A DNA stretch of 64,000 bases from Centropus unirufus (lineage: Eukaryota > Chordata > Aves > Cuculiformes > Centropidae), in assembly GCA_013397695.1 (NCBI GenBank), contig VYZI01000128.1, forward strand, positions 1,631,725-1,695,724, in the 5' to 3' direction. The position numbers and the translations under genes are program-made. Below the pieces are notes generated by a model. That model saw nothing but the letters and a program-made list of their open reading frames with translations. It was not told the origin of the DNA and ran no database searches. Position 1 is the first letter of the stretch; the number at the start of each line of letters is the position of its first letter. Shown here piece by piece: positions 24,793 to 39,100 of the stretch.

Positions 24793-27700
24793 TTTACCCA
24801 ACTTCTCAAGCACCGCAGTCAAGGCAAGCCCTAACAATTCCAAATGACATTGCATATCTTAAACGACTGCATGCAAAAGCCCTTACAATCTGAAAATATC
24901 TCACTCCTCGCAGAGATGATAACATATCTCGCAGCATAGAAACAAGGCTTCAACCTTTAGTTAAATCGTTCCATTCCGTCATATCCCTTTGTATAAATCG
25001 CACCAGATTCTGCCTGCTCCTGAACATAGGCTGCAAACACTAATCAGACCTCCAAAGGGGCCTTCAGAATGATTGACAGAGAAGACCTTAATAAAGGCTT
25101 TCTGGTTTTAGCAGGCAAGCAGGAGAGCAAGGAAGAAAGGAAGCAGCTTGAGTTACTTGAAATGCTGAGATGGAGGCGTTTGAGAAGCTGTGAAGAGAGA
25201 GGTGTTTGATAAGCCCTGAGAAGGGAGCAGCTGCAGAACTCCTGATGGGCCTGCTGAAATGGTCATGGAATAAGCAGTTGTTAAGTCTCCTTTTTCCATT
25301 CTTGCACTTGACAGAGAGGAGAGAGAGAAAGGTAGAGTCAGCAAAATACAGATGAGCAGAACCATCTTAATTTTCTGGTTTTTTGTGAATCAAAGGGCCT
25401 GGAGACCTCCTGGCATACAAGTGATGTATGAAATCCTTGCTCTGTCAAGGTCTTGGAGATGGACACAGTTTTCAGCCCTCGGAGTTCTTCAGTTCTCTAA
25501 AGACATGAGAGGCAGATAACTTATAGTTCTTCTTGCTTATTCTGCAAATAGTGGAAAGGCTAGTGAAAAGACTAAAAGCCTCTCATGACAGCATCAAGGC
25601 AATAAGGTACTGAAAAGCCTCTGAAGAAATTGCCCATAACGAAGCAAAGAAATGCTCGTAGCATCCAGGGTCCTAAAGAGTTTCTGAAGAGTTATATTAC
25701 AGAACAGTCTAAGTCATTTCTCCAGGCCAAGAGGATTTAGAAGTTGTCATCTTGATTAAATAATTCACAGCAAACAGAAAGGCCCAAGATTTTCCCTCAA
25801 GTTCCAGCAGTGGGAACTAAAAGCATTTGATAACCATACGCCATAAATAAGCAGACAGAAGATGCAGAAAAGAATAAAGATACTGGTACTGCCTTTTGCC
25901 AGCCTTCGTAACAATGAAACCCTTGCTCTGATGCACTCCTAAAAGATTATTCAAACTGAGATTTAACTAGATTTTCTGATCAGCACTATTACTGTGTAGC
26001 ATGAGGATTAGAACCTGATTCTGTGGCACTGGCCTCAAGTGTGCTTTCAGAATTCTCTCTTATTCCAATGCTTAAATTGACCCTAGTTCTTGAGCATTAA
26101 TTGACTGTGATATTGAGTGGCCACATATATTCCTCACTAGCTGGGCAGTTGGTTTAGTTTGTGTAACACCAACACCACTTTGCTTAACCAGCCTAGGAGT
26201 GCAGACAAGTGATGCTTCACAAGTGAAAGTTTATTCCAACTTCGTTTGGGAAAAACAGATGGAATTTGATTTTCTCACAATTACTATGAGCTGAGAATAG
26301 CTGAATTGTTGCTATGGAAGTGAAAAGGTACAACAACAAAATAACACACAAGTCTAACAGCCTTGGGGCTGAAACATAAAAATATGGCTTCAGATACATA
26401 TTCACCAAAAATGGCACATTAAAATAAATCATAAGATGATTACACCTAATTGTATAGGTTACTGTAGGTATACAATCCAGTTCGTGTTTTTTTCCCAACT
26501 GTGTTCCATTTTGAAAGACAACAATGGTGACTTATGCATGGCACAGCATCCATATCCTAGGTAAAAGACTTAAGACTATGTTAATGGTAACCAAACAAGT
26601 TTTTCCTCAAACTTAACTCACCATGTTATCTCAGTAATGTACCTTCCATGATTTGTACCTTCTTTGTGTCCATTCTTATAGCAATTACAGGTTATGTTCT
26701 CTGACTTAGCCTAGAAAGTGTTTTAACTGTTTCCTTTCAAACACAGAGAGAAAAAAAAAATAGGAAGTAGCATAGCTCAATCCCAAACTATTCTACTCAG
26801 CCTATAATTCCCTGTACAGATCCGTACATATTGACCCAAAAAGTCTCTCCTCCAGCCCATGGAATTTTTCTACTAACTTCACAGGACTTCACCTAAAATG
26901 AGTAATAATAATTTCTTTCAGTAGACTGAAAGGCTGAGGAGCAGAGGGCAAAAAAAAACCTCATTGAAAATTCAGCAGATGCATCACTTTAAGAGACAAT
27001 CAAATTAGTGCAGATAACCTCAGTTTGTCCCCCTTTATGACCTAGTTTAATGAAATCTTGAGGAAAACTTCACATCAAAATGTTGCGGAAAAAAAAGATG
27101 GACTCAATATTTGGAGCTTTAAGCGGGGAGAGAATACAATGTTGTATCAGGGAATATATTTTACTGGTAAAAAAAAAAGGTGTGATAAGAAAAAAAGTGA
27201 ATCTCTTCTTTTGAACAGCTAATTTATTTTGAACTTGGTATTAAGACCTGTTTGGAGATAGCAAATATCTTAATAGGCTAAAACAGTACTTACATTTTTG
27301 CAGTAGTATACAATGGAATCATTATTAAGAGATGAGTCACAGCTTGGAATCCCTTTATCACTTAAAAAATATACATTTTGACTGACATTGCTAAATGCTG
27401 ACTTCCCTAACTAACATGGGAATTAAAAGAAGTATTTAAGAATCTAGCAATAACTTTATAGATTCAGGTTTCTTCTTGAAATATCAATTGTTGGGTAAAA
27501 TTTGCCAGGCACTATGGATCACAGTTCCATTATATTCTGAAATATGGACAATATTCTTGAAAAAAATGTGTTATTCCAATTTGTTCTGTGTGCCTTGGAA
27601 TTTTTCAGCTGGAAATTGTTTGTCTTTTAAGAATATTTTCTCCTTTGTTAAAAAAAATAAATCCAACCCCACAAATACAATAAGGGGGGGAATAAAACTC

Positions 27701-28819
27701 CCTGTTTGAGTGTTTATATTACAAAAATGGGTCTTCTTACACACTCTTTTTCCCAATCCTATGCAAAAATTTTTGCACTTTATAGCATAATCCAAGTATG
27801 AATATTGTTCAATATAGTAAAATTTGCATTCTTTTACATACTGTATATGAAGAAAAGTATATATTATTTTATGCATAAACAACAAATATTATATCCACAT
27901 AAATAATATAAATGTTTTTTAGTATTTCTTAAATTTTATTGTTCACTCCTCAGTCTATAATGTAATATGTATGCCATGTAAAACTAGGCTTTTGCTTCTT
28001 AATACCATTCATGGTTCTTTTGAAAAGTTAACATATCTACCGCATTGCTGTTCAGTTCAACACTTGGCTTAACAATATTTTGTGTGTCCCCTAGACCAGC
28101 TACATGATTTCTTTAACAGAGTACAAATATCAGAGAAAATGGAATTAGGAAAATCAGGATGCTAATGTTAAATAACAAGGGAAAAAAAAATGGATGGGGC
28201 TATTTTTAACTGCGTTACAACACACTAACATATTAACTGTGCTTTCAAATTATATTACTTTTTCCTGCTTTAATATTCTGTGTATTTTTAAAAGTTTACT
28301 TTAGAAATAAACTTCATGGGGTTCCTGGCAGAGCTGCTCTGCCACAACAGTTTATACCAACCATCTGTGGAGAGCCAGAAGCTTCCCGAATGTTCTGCCA
28401 CCTGACTCAAAATCCTGAAGCTTTTCACATTTTTTCTGCCAATTTCCATCCATACTATGTCTGTTTCCAACACTGAAAACCTAAAAAAGCAAAATATATA
28501 TCTAAAAGATGCACAGGATAGTAAATTCAGCCACAATATCGTGGCCAAAAAAAGACGAAAGACTGCATTAATCTTCATCTGTGGGCTTTAATCATTGAAG
28601 ACGGTTGCATACTCTAAAAATAGAATTGTTAAAGAGAAAGAGGACTTCTGCCTTTTCTAGGGACATGGAACATACAGTGTCATTTCCTTTTAGCACATAA
28701 TTATGTCCGGGTAGATAGGCTTGATTTCTATTTTTTGTAGGACCAAAACCTCTTTTTTGTCACCATAGACAAGATTTCTTCTTTCAGTGTTTCAGTTTCT
28801 CGCATATGAAGCATGTGAG
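24793..28819. other. Non-coding stretch, no gene recognised
   Basis: No credible exon. The minus-strand frame 28288-28578 (96 codons) begins with a hydrophobic run that looks like a signal peptide, but its downstream part is unrecognised and it covers an 8-bp-arm palindrome (TGGCAGAG, CTG, CTCTGCCA at 28326-28344). I do not call it a gene. Confidence 0.5.
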
Positions 28820-28879
28820 ATATTTATATTCTGTAAATATAAAAAAATTATATTTATATTCTCTAAATATAAAAATGTT
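28820..28879. repeat. Two 30-bp tandem units, each a small hairpin
   Basis: Units at 28820-28849 and 28850-28879 are nearly identical. In each, ATATTTA and TAAATAT form 7-bp arms around a 7-base loop. A local tandem duplication of an AT-rich foldback. Confidence 0.8.
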
Positions 28880-31800
28880 TGGATAATGTTTGGCCAATTT
28901 GCAGTAAATTAAGACCTTCAAGAAAATACAGCAGATGAACAAAGGAAGCCCATGAGAAAAAGAACCCTAAAATAATTTAACTGTTATACTCACCATCAAC
29001 AGGAAAGCTCATGATTTGGGAAAGATTTGCATTTATGCTGCTTGGAAATCAACTACCAGAGGAACAGATCAGCGGCACATGGTTAAGGTTGGTTCATGGA
29101 AGTGTCTCTCCTGAAGAACAGACTCTAAAAGCCCTGTTTACACCGTGAAAGAAGGTAAGACTGGTTTCACTGAAGGGTGACACTGAAGTATTGACTTAGT
29201 ACTGAAATAGGGAGCTTGCTTGGGAACATGAAGAAAATAAGTATGATGTGGTGTGAAAGAGCCATCAAGAGCTGATAATGGCATGGTATTATCATGCTGT
29301 CAGTATGGATGTGAATATAAACTTTGCTTTTCCTTCTGATTTAGGCACCTTGAAATGCTGCGTTCCAGTAAACTAAAGCTGCCTTCTTTGAGAATATCAT
29401 CTTGTTTTTCTGAAAAACGTCTGCTCTTCACGTAGTCCCCAAAGAGGTTCAAATCCTCATGGAATCTTTCTCAGCAATAATAGGAGGGGCTGGGGTTCTT
29501 TTTCTTTATTTATCTCAGCTGAAGGATTTTGTCAACTTGCTTGGAACTCATGCCTTTTTAAAGCCAAGCTTTTAAGAATCATTTAGCTGAAATGTTCTCA
29601 GCATGCATCCTTATACAAGTTCATATAACTCCCGAAGCTCCTGGGAAAGAGCCGAATGTTCACAAGCCAAAGTCTTTTTCTAACTTTCCTCACATACCCT
29701 TTGAACTTTTTAAACGGGTAATGAATTTTCTCAGCTACACGGTTCAGCTGGTTTCCTTGGATTTGTTGCTGATATTAAGAACACCACCAGCTGTCACTTG
29801 CTTTACCAGATTCTAGACAATGAGTCAGAAATGTGTTGGCCTTTGCATACATTATCCAGCTTTTGCCATTGTAGTGTTCTCAACCCTGCTTTGAGACTTT
29901 CCACACTAACAGATTAAGCGTGCCTTAAAATAATGCACAGATGAGCTTCCATACTTTCAGCTGAGCTTTTTCCCCTATATTCTCTCTTCTATTATTATCA
30001 CCGTATTTCTTTCTTTATCTTTGCTCTTGTAAACTTCACCTTGGTCTTTTCGATCCTACCGGGAGTCAGCAAGTTGTTCAACAAAAGCCTATGAAAAGCA
30101 CGTCAACAACAACAAATTCTGGATTCCAACCAACACTCCCCACATGCTCCACAACAGCCAAAATATTTCCAAAACCTAAGCATGTTCTCTTGCCATTAAC
30201 AGCACACTCTTCCCCGTGACCGAACAAACATGAGTTACCTTTCTCTCACGTGTGGTTGGCTAACTTTCTTCTGTCATAAACAAGAAACCTTTTTCCTCTA
30301 ATAATAATAATCTTTTTTCTCTTTGTCCGTGTCAAAAGGTACTGATTCTTTTCTCCCCGTAAAAATAGCTCACTCACCTTAGCCACCAAATTTTATTCAG
30401 TGACCTGTCAGATGCCTATCAAGATATCATATGTGACATATTTAATTGCTTCTTGTAATCTGATTAATATGAAAGACTTTAGTAATAAGAGATGTTTCAT
30501 TGTGTTTCATTTTGAAGTGCTGTCTGAAACCCTGAAACATTCAAAGAGGGTGCTATAATTAGACTTGGCTGGAAACTTCTTGATTAAACACTTTTCATTT
30601 GAGAAATGCGGATTGTCACAAGTGCAACTTTTTGCAGAAATGTATGTGTTTTAGTGAAACTTTCAAGAGAAAGACTTCTCAAGTCAAAACAGGAGATAAT
30701 TGGAGAAAAAACGTGACAACGCTCAGCTCTCAGAGGTAAGAGGTTCTCTGTGCCCTCAGATAGCAGCCTAACCCAGAGGCTGTTCCAGGCTGGGTTCCCT
30801 AGCAAATGGTATGGGATAAACTGCCACAGTATGGGACACTGCCTGGTGACTTCTCTTTCCTCCCACATCTGATCCTGTCATATAATTCCTCCGTAGCCAT
30901 CTATGCATTTACTTACTGTAGAAACTTTGCTGCTTTGGCCTTTAAAGGTTGTTCTCACTGTTGCCGCATTCTCCTTGGCATTGTCAGTTCATTGCAATCA
31001 AAATTTTTAGTACTTCTGAATCTGTAACATTTCATTCCACACTACACTCAAATTAGGGTGAGCTTATATAGTTGGCTAGTTTTCTTATATTGGTGTTGGG
31101 ACCAGTTCAAACTGATGCTTCCTTCATGGCAGTGAAGGAAACCAACCATAAGCCCCTCAAATCCAACATGACTATCAGAGTTCACAGAGCTATCTACAAA
31201 GCTTCATCCGTTATAAGAAATACAGTAAATCAATCAGTCAGTTAATTAAGACTGAAAAACCACTGTGACCTTTTCAATCTACTTAGGAAATTCATAAAGA
31301 ATTGCTTTCCCAGATGAGGAGGATTGCGCGATACAGCGCAATAGACTGAAGCCAAGACTAACAAGATCTTTGAAGGTCTTGAATAGTCTGCTCCCAGTGA
31401 AGTCTAGAGTCTCCCAGACTTGTTACCTGGCACACAAGCTCTACCATCAGTTCTCATGAACAGATTGTGAAATTTGCAATTTCCTAGGAAAATTTTTGTG
31501 CTGCAATCTACCCTGGTTTTTTGGGGTTTTTTTTTTTTTTTTCTGTTGTCAGGCTGCTCACTTCTCATGCCAGCTGCTCCACCCACCTGTTCCCCTGTGT
31601 ATAACTTAATAATCTCCATTTGATATAAACTAGAGCAGACCGAGGAAGTGTAAACTTTCAGTGTAGGATGATAGCACAGGGCGACTCTGAGGGAGTAGAA
31701 TGTCTGGCAGTATACATACAGCAAGCACAAGATTTTGATCAGCAGTAATGAATAGATTGGTTCCGCGATAACGCTCATTAAGTTGGTTGGTGTTGTGGGG

Positions 31801-32935
31801 ACTGATTCTGCAAGGTGCTGTTCGTCTTGGTACCCACACAAACATCTTTAAGCACGTGAAATGTGCTTCTCTGCTTTCTCATTTTCCAGCTTTCCTCAGA
31901 AAACACAGTAAGCATTCTGTATCTGTGCAGAAATTCTAGCTCGAAGGAAGGCACACCTTCCAGTCTTTGATCAAACAAACAAACACAACCCAAACAACAA
32001 AAAAAAAACCTATTCCCACATAACTTCCCAATCTCATATGGAACTTCCCAAGCCTCGTGTTGATGTGGTGGTGAGGATTTCCTAGAGTTTTCATAGCTTA
32101 CAGTTTTCATCCAATAGTATGAATTCTTTGGTACAAATAGTGATTTGATGTCATAGAAAATTGTGACCTTTCTTCTGACATCAGCTGCTGAAAAGTTAAA
32201 GATTAAATGTAGCAGGCAAGCTGATCAGATTCCTCTCTAGTAACTGCAGGAAGAGAATTACAAATTGTGGCTCATCTCATCTTTCATAAGTTGGCAAGGA
32301 ACACATTTTAGAGTTCCTTCTTTCTCTCTACTGAATAATGAGACATTCTAGATTTGCAGGTTGGAGTAAATGTCTAACTCCAGAGAGTTAAACGTTTAAA
32401 GTTGAAACGTGACACCCTGGAAATATCCTTGTACATAACAGCCACATATACATACAAAAATCTGCATAACATGAAATGCCAATGTATTTTCATATTACCA
32501 CTATAAGGAATCAACTCTTTGAAGACCAGTTGTGAGTACATTAATTTTCAAGATTATCATTGAATAATTTATTAATTGAATGGGTAAGTCTTCATATTTT
32601 TTCAGTCTGCTGGCAATTTTTCCTTTAGAACCAGGAAATGCTGCACTAATTAGGTTTCTAATTTTAGATTTATATATATTGGTTTTTATTTCAAATTTGT
32701 TTAATTGCATTTATAAGTACCGGTAAGGGATTTGGATACTGAACAAAAGTAGTTTAGCTAAGTCATTTAAACAACTTGTTTGTCTGTTTAATTATATAAT
32801 ATAAGTCTACAGCCAAACACTTCACCTTATTTAGTCAAGCAGTGCCAATGCCTCTGCTAGATTATTGATGCAAGTAAAATAAGCAGAAGTTGTCTGCCAT
32901 GATTCTTAATTAGATGTGTAACTCGTCATTGAAGC
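28880..32935. other. Non-coding stretch, no gene recognised
   Basis: AT-rich, with a mixed T6-G4-T16 run at 31517-31542. The 145-codon minus-strand frame at 31404-31841 translates that run as polylysine and has no recognisable domain. A perfect 7-bp-arm hairpin (ATTGCGC, GATACA, GCGCAAT) lies at 31323-31342. No gene recognised. Confidence 0.5.
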
Positions 32936-33177
32936 CCGTGGGGAATCAAAGTTTTAAATCTGGACAATTAAACGTCTTCATGCGTCTGGGCTCGGTGGCC
33001 TCAGCCCGCTCTTACTGATCTCAGTGTAAGACAAGGGTGCTCAGCACCTCGCATTTCTCTGCCTGGATATGAATTCCGTTCAAAGCTGGCGGTAGCTCTA
33101 AGGACGAACAGTTGGGAACACAGATAAATAAAGATGTCCACTTGGAATGCAACCGTGAAAGCGGGAAACGCATCTCG
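32936..33177. other. Local CpG-enriched patch
   Basis: About 13 CpG dinucleotides occur in roughly 240 bases, against a CpG-poor surround. It is too short and too AT-rich to be a CpG island. It could be a small regulatory element, a recently inserted repeat not yet decayed by CpG loss, or part of an unrecognised exon; no coding pattern is clear. Confidence 0.4.
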
Positions 33178-36100
33178 GGGCAAGGAAATAGATCTCAGTT
33201 GATAGCATCTAAGGTGCTTTGGAAGCAAAATCCAAAAGGCAGATCAGCAGAAGCTCACTGTGGCACTGCGGACATAGAAATTACTAATTAAAGCCTATGC
33301 CATACAAGCAAAATTAATGAGCATTTCTGACAGGCAAAACATCACTATCTCTTGTTTACCACAGGCTTAAGAGAAATAGTCCAGAAAGCAGTATATTCAC
33401 ACCACCAAGAAAATAATAAACTAAGGATACCAATGAATTTTAAGAAAAGGGATAGGAACTACTAAACTTCTTTGGAGGCAATGACAGTTTTTTAGTTCCC
33501 TTCATTTAAGATCAGGACAGTGATCTGCTAGTACTACAGGTACCTGTATTTCATTTATTGCTTCACTGCAGAGAAATATTTTAGCCTACTTTTCCTAATC
33601 ATGATGGATTCCCAATGTGTGTGCAGGTACGTCTCTCCCTAAGTTTTCTATCGCTCTGTTGAGTATTTTTCCAAAGGACTCCATAACCTTTTTCTAAAAT
33701 CTGCCAACCACTGCTAGTGGTTTTCCTCTAAATATCCAACTCTGTATTTTAGGCATTGTTACACGAGGTGGCAGAAAGGAGCACTTTTTTACTATAGTGA
33801 ACCTGGAAGAATTTTAATTTCTGTAACTATGACAAGATGCAGCCCAAAATTCCCAAAATTTTAACTACACCCAAACATGAGCGGCATATTCTAGCTCATT
33901 TTACAATGCATCACATGATGGGCGTTTCCAAAAACCTTCACTTGTGTGCTTCCACACTTAAAGAGGTAAATGCACATAGATATATTTCATAGATTACAAT
34001 TCTAAACTACTAGCAGCTGCTCTGTGTGGGTTTGAGGAGTACTACTCCCATGTATGACACACTTTGTTAAATTATTACGTTTTTGCACTTGGGAGAGAAC
34101 AGATCCTGCTAACATTTATGTATCTGCTTGACTTTACCAGCCTGACTACTCCTGGCTTCAAGCATGATGTTCATGAGATCAAGGGCTAAGATATCATATG
34201 CAATAACTTGGAACAGAAATTCCTTCTCGAAAATAAAAATAACACTTGTCTCAGCTGAAAGCTACTGAGATTTCATTGTGATTATCAGCAGCAGCCTGGT
34301 GAATAAACATGAGATGCTCAGGAATTTACTCTGGTCAGGCACCAGGGAGAAGAACAGCATGAAACAAAGGTGGGAGAAATGAGGCAGAAGGGCAGAAGTG
34401 ATTCTTTATAAGTTCTGAGTGTTGTAATTCATTTTGAAATGTCTGGTTATTCTCGGTGATATGTCAGGCAGATCTAGAAAAGGGCCAAATGTGCATGCTG
34501 GGACAGAACTTGGATAGATTTGGGGAAGTAAAGCTCTGGAATCAGAGTAGCTTTGTCTCCAAATTCTGCACCCAGTTACTACAGAATTGTTTAATATATT
34601 GAGCAGGGAAAGTAGATCTATGGCTAAAAAATTTCTCTTTACTGTTAGTGTATGGTGGAACAGAGGATTAAAGAGGTAGAGGTGATTAGCAAAGAATCTC
34701 ATGCTGTTCCATATTTTATATGATCTAGATTTGGGAAAAGCAGGTATTTACTAAAATTAATTGACATCCAAAAGAATATAGGGAAAGTGTGCCATGGAAT
34801 GACTTGGAAATCAGTCCAGCTTACATTATCATTTCTTTCATCACAAAGAAAAAGTTTCTTTTTTTATATATAGCTTAGCTGCTTTTCACTGGATACTTCA
34901 GAATTTTGCACTGCTTCTTCTTCTCATTAGACCTTCTCTTGTTAAATTACCTTCTCATTTTTTGCCAAATCCTGATTTCCATAAGGGATCCATTATTAAA
35001 TCCCTTCATTAAGTTAGAGGATCTGAGGAAGGTACCCTATTAACAACCTCAAATTACTAAGATAATTTGAAATATTAAGTCATGGGCAAGCTAAACCAGT
35101 GACTTTCACTATTTCTGGTGAAATTCCTTAAGTTTTGGCCTCTTATAAAAAGGACTACAGACAGTCGCACTCCTTGTACATGATTCCAGCAACAAGTTAT
35201 TTAATATTTTCTTCTATTCAGTGTTTCCTGTATCTAAACTGCAGAAGCTGGCAGCTCTTACCACCCATTTGGTGTCGCTGCAGACTCTTTCTGCATCCTG
35301 ACTCTATGTCAATACAGGTTTTCACTAACTTTCTGACTCCCGCCACACATATCCCTGTACTTTACTTCCCAAGGGAGGGAGAACACACAGGAAGGGTGGA
35401 AGAGGATTGTAGTGTGTTGTGGTCAAGTCAAGTGGGACAATCATGATGAGGTCTCTGTATCTGAGTGTTTAGACATAGGGATTATTCATCCAGTGTTTAA
35501 AGCAGCACAGTCACTTTCCCACATGGCATGATATGTTGGAAGGGATCAGAGTCCAGTTCCTCCCTTTGACAAGGGACCAAAAACACCGGAACATCATCCT
35601 GGAAGATCTGTGATGACAGAATCTTTGAAAGATGGATCACGGATAGGGTATTATCACTAGGATTGCCCTCAGTGTTGATGAAGTTAGTTCTCATTGCTAA
35701 TTTAGCCACACTGAAATTGTATTCTAATTTCCACATGTATGATATTATACATGAATGATATGAAAGGAAAAGATTAAGGGATTTTGCACACAAGCATTGA
35801 AACAGTTAACTGGTAGGGCAGCTTCCAAGGGCTAAACCGACTGGAAAGAGCAGCTTGCTTAGCCGTGGTCTAAGCTCTGAAAGGACAAATGTAAAATGTA
35901 AAATAAAACTAAATCAAGAGTAAAGCTCATCATTTTTAGAAAAGAAATGACATTTTACACAGAGTGTTTAAGGAGAAGGGGAGTGTATTCTAAATCCCCA
36001 CTGGCTGTGGAACTGCTGAACCACTTTCTGGTTAGTTTTTTTCCTTGCATTTTATTTCTCCATCATCATTCAAAGAGGCTTCTAAAAACTACACCACTGC

Positions 36101-39100
36101 TAAAGCTTTTAACTTCCTGCTGTGATTTGTGGGCAGCAAGGCTGTTCGATTCTTCCATTCTTCTTTGGCAGTGAAAAAAATAAAGAGATTGGAGTTTTCT
36201 TTCTGAGACCTTACAAGAATAGGAGAGAAGGAATTGCCTTGTTACATAAGGCAGTAAAATATTGCTAATTCTCTTCAAAAACTCCTCTGAAACAAACAAA
36301 GGCAGTAGGATCACAGAAAAAAAAAAAGATCTTTTCCTTGAAAACTTTTAGGAGAGACAATCACAAAAGGATATTAAAGCTCTTATAGCATTGCAAGATC
36401 GAAATAGAAAGAACATCATAACACTAGCTGCTGAACATAGCAAATTAAATTCTGTTTAATTTGGCCTTTCTGACCATGCAAAGAAAAACAGTCACTACAC
36501 TGAGCTTGTGAAACCTGAAATAAGGATAATTTTCCTGGGCTTTTTTTTTTTTTCTAGGCAGTAGAGAGAGATTATGAGCAGGAATTCAGGCAACTCAGAA
36601 CTTGTTCTAAGATCTAAAAGCTGTGAAAACAAGTAACAGGAATTGACAAATGTTCGTGTAAGGCAGAGATTCTAGTATTTCTGAGAATTATTAAGGATTT
36701 TAACTAGAATTTTCTAAGCTCCTTGCTTTGATAATAGTCATGGTTCTTACTAAGTGCATTAGCAGGCCTTTAGAAAGGAATTCTCATCTGATTGTGCCAG
36801 AGTTCAAACATACTTGGGCAACAGGGTTGATCTCACCTTGTCCAGTAAAATATTCCAAAATGGCTAATTTAAGAGCAGGCAGTCAGTCCAGCTTCTGATC
36901 TGTCCTATTCCATCAGGTATAGTCAAAGACAGCCTTATTTGGAGATCTACTGATCTGCCACTTAACGTTCTATTCACAGTCTAATCCCAACAGAGAATTG
37001 CTCCTCTAGCTCCTCTTGTTTTCTCCCAAGTTATTTAAAATTTTCTTGACCAGCAGACACACCTTACTGTGATCTAACTCTCCCTTGCTGATCGTGTGGT
37101 GCAGTAGAAGCAGGGGTGATGGAAGCCCAGCCTCTGTCCTCCAAGTGAACTGCCTCCTTAGCAAAGTCCTTTCTCACCAGCCTGTCTGGACAACTCAACA
37201 CAGGCCAGGAAAACCCCACACCATGCTACAGATACTGAAACAATACTAGTTGCGACTCAGCTTACAGAAGTGCTCACATCAAAGATGTATCACTGGATTA
37301 TCCTTAGTAGGAAGACACGGACTTTACTGTTGAAAGAAAATGGATTCATAAGACATTAAAAGTAGATCTTGGGTCAAATCAACAAGTTTGTTACCACAAG
37401 ACTAGACTCTGGTTCATTACGTATATCTAAGATAAGAAAGGAGTTGATCTCATACTGACCCATCTGCTCTTAATTTCTTCTAGATGTGCACAAAAATGTT
37501 CATGGTTTTGGCAGATTCATTGAAACAGTAATTTCCAAATAGGTAAGGAAGGGTAAGGGCATAACTGCTGTTCTACTCCTACACACACCATGATTTCTTC
37601 CCTTCCTGTCATTGCAGTAATGTCAAACTCAAGCTTTCAAAAATAATCACAAACCAGGACTCTCTAAAGTAATAAGATTACTTCATAGAAGCAGAACTAA
37701 AAAAGAAAACCCAAAGACGACACCGCATAAGTAGGCAGGGTGTGCACAGGGCAGGGAGCTGTTTCTTGCTATTCACCTTTTACAGTGCGCTGTCCAAATT
37801 CTCGTAAGAAATATTTCTCTAAGCATACTTCAAAATTAGTGGCAGATGATACGGCCTATAATTAGTTAATTCGTGGAGATGTTTAGAAGATTCATCAGAT
37901 GTCATCAGACTGCATCTTTATAGCATTGCAATTCCATATCCAATATATATTCTCCCGTTTCATGCTTTTCTCAGAACACCTTCAAATTCAAGATTCAACA
38001 GGAGACAGACAACATCGAAGAAAAAAATTGGCCAGGTACCTAATAAGGTGCACTCAACAAAACAGTTAGAAACAGTTTCAAAATACACTTTCCACCAATG
38101 TACCTTGGTAGTATGTACATGGAAAAACACATACTTTCTGTGAAATACCCAGACATGCACAAGATTAAAGATACCAAGTCTTGTGCAATCAGTTGTAGGA
38201 CAAAATTAATCACTAACACAGGAAAAGGATAAAAAGTTTGATACAAAAGCCTGAATTCAATATAGTACTGCTCCAGTGTTTCTGAACTTTTAAGATACAC
38301 ATACTAGAAATGACATAGAGCTTTATTTTCCTTTCAGCTACAGTAGATGTAATAAAAATAATTTCCTGCTATTCGTACTAATCTGACTATGGGCTTCTAA
38401 AAAAAACAATTAAAAAAATTCCCAAAAATTTCCTAAATAAACAAGTCTCCCAAAGCAGCATTGTTAGGGGAGTTATAACAAGAAACATAGCTTAGTAAGA
38501 AGGGAAAAAAATTCCTTTTGTAATTTAAAAGAAATGGCACTAGCCATTCTGCCTCAGTACTTTTTCTTGTATATATATATATATCCTTGCCAGCTCACAG
38601 AGAAACTAGCTAGGAGAGTGGAACCCCGCAGGAGATGCAGATGGCTCTTTGATTTAGTTATTGGTGAAATAAAAAGATATTCTGCCTGTGGACAGGAAAA
38701 AAAAATGCATTTTGTTCTTTATTTTTCATTTACTGAAGATGAAATCTCCCATATAAGAAATATAGAAATTGGTGCTGCATTTATAGCTTATATAGTCATC
38801 AATGACCTAGCATGCACACAATTGTCAAAACCTAGATTAAACATTGTAAATGGCCACAGCATTTTCCTCCTGGAGCTAAAGCTATGATGTGATCTACAGC
38901 CATTTTTCCCTTATTTGGAAACTGCAGGGTTCATACTCCGGGCACAGTAAAAACACAACACAAAGCTATCAAGCAAAAGTAATCCTCTTTATTTCAAAAC
39001 AGATGACTAGCTATTTGCATGGTTAAAAATATCAGAGTTTTCCTTGGGTAATCCACTAGCCAGTCTGATCTACTTTTTCCCCCCATAACTCTAGGTCATT

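Noticed and set aside
28288..28578. 96-codon minus-strand frame with a signal-peptide-like start
   Set aside because: Hydrophobic N-termini are common in translated AT-rich DNA; the remainder is unrecognised and no splice or promoter context supports it.
29444..29458. tRNA T-arm-like stem-loop GAGG-TTCAAAT-CCTC
   Set aside because: No matching D-arm, anticodon arm or acceptor stem could be found at the right distances.
31404..31841. 145-codon minus-strand open frame
   Set aside because: It reads through a T16 run as polylysine and has no recognisable domain; the frame is open largely because of low complexity.
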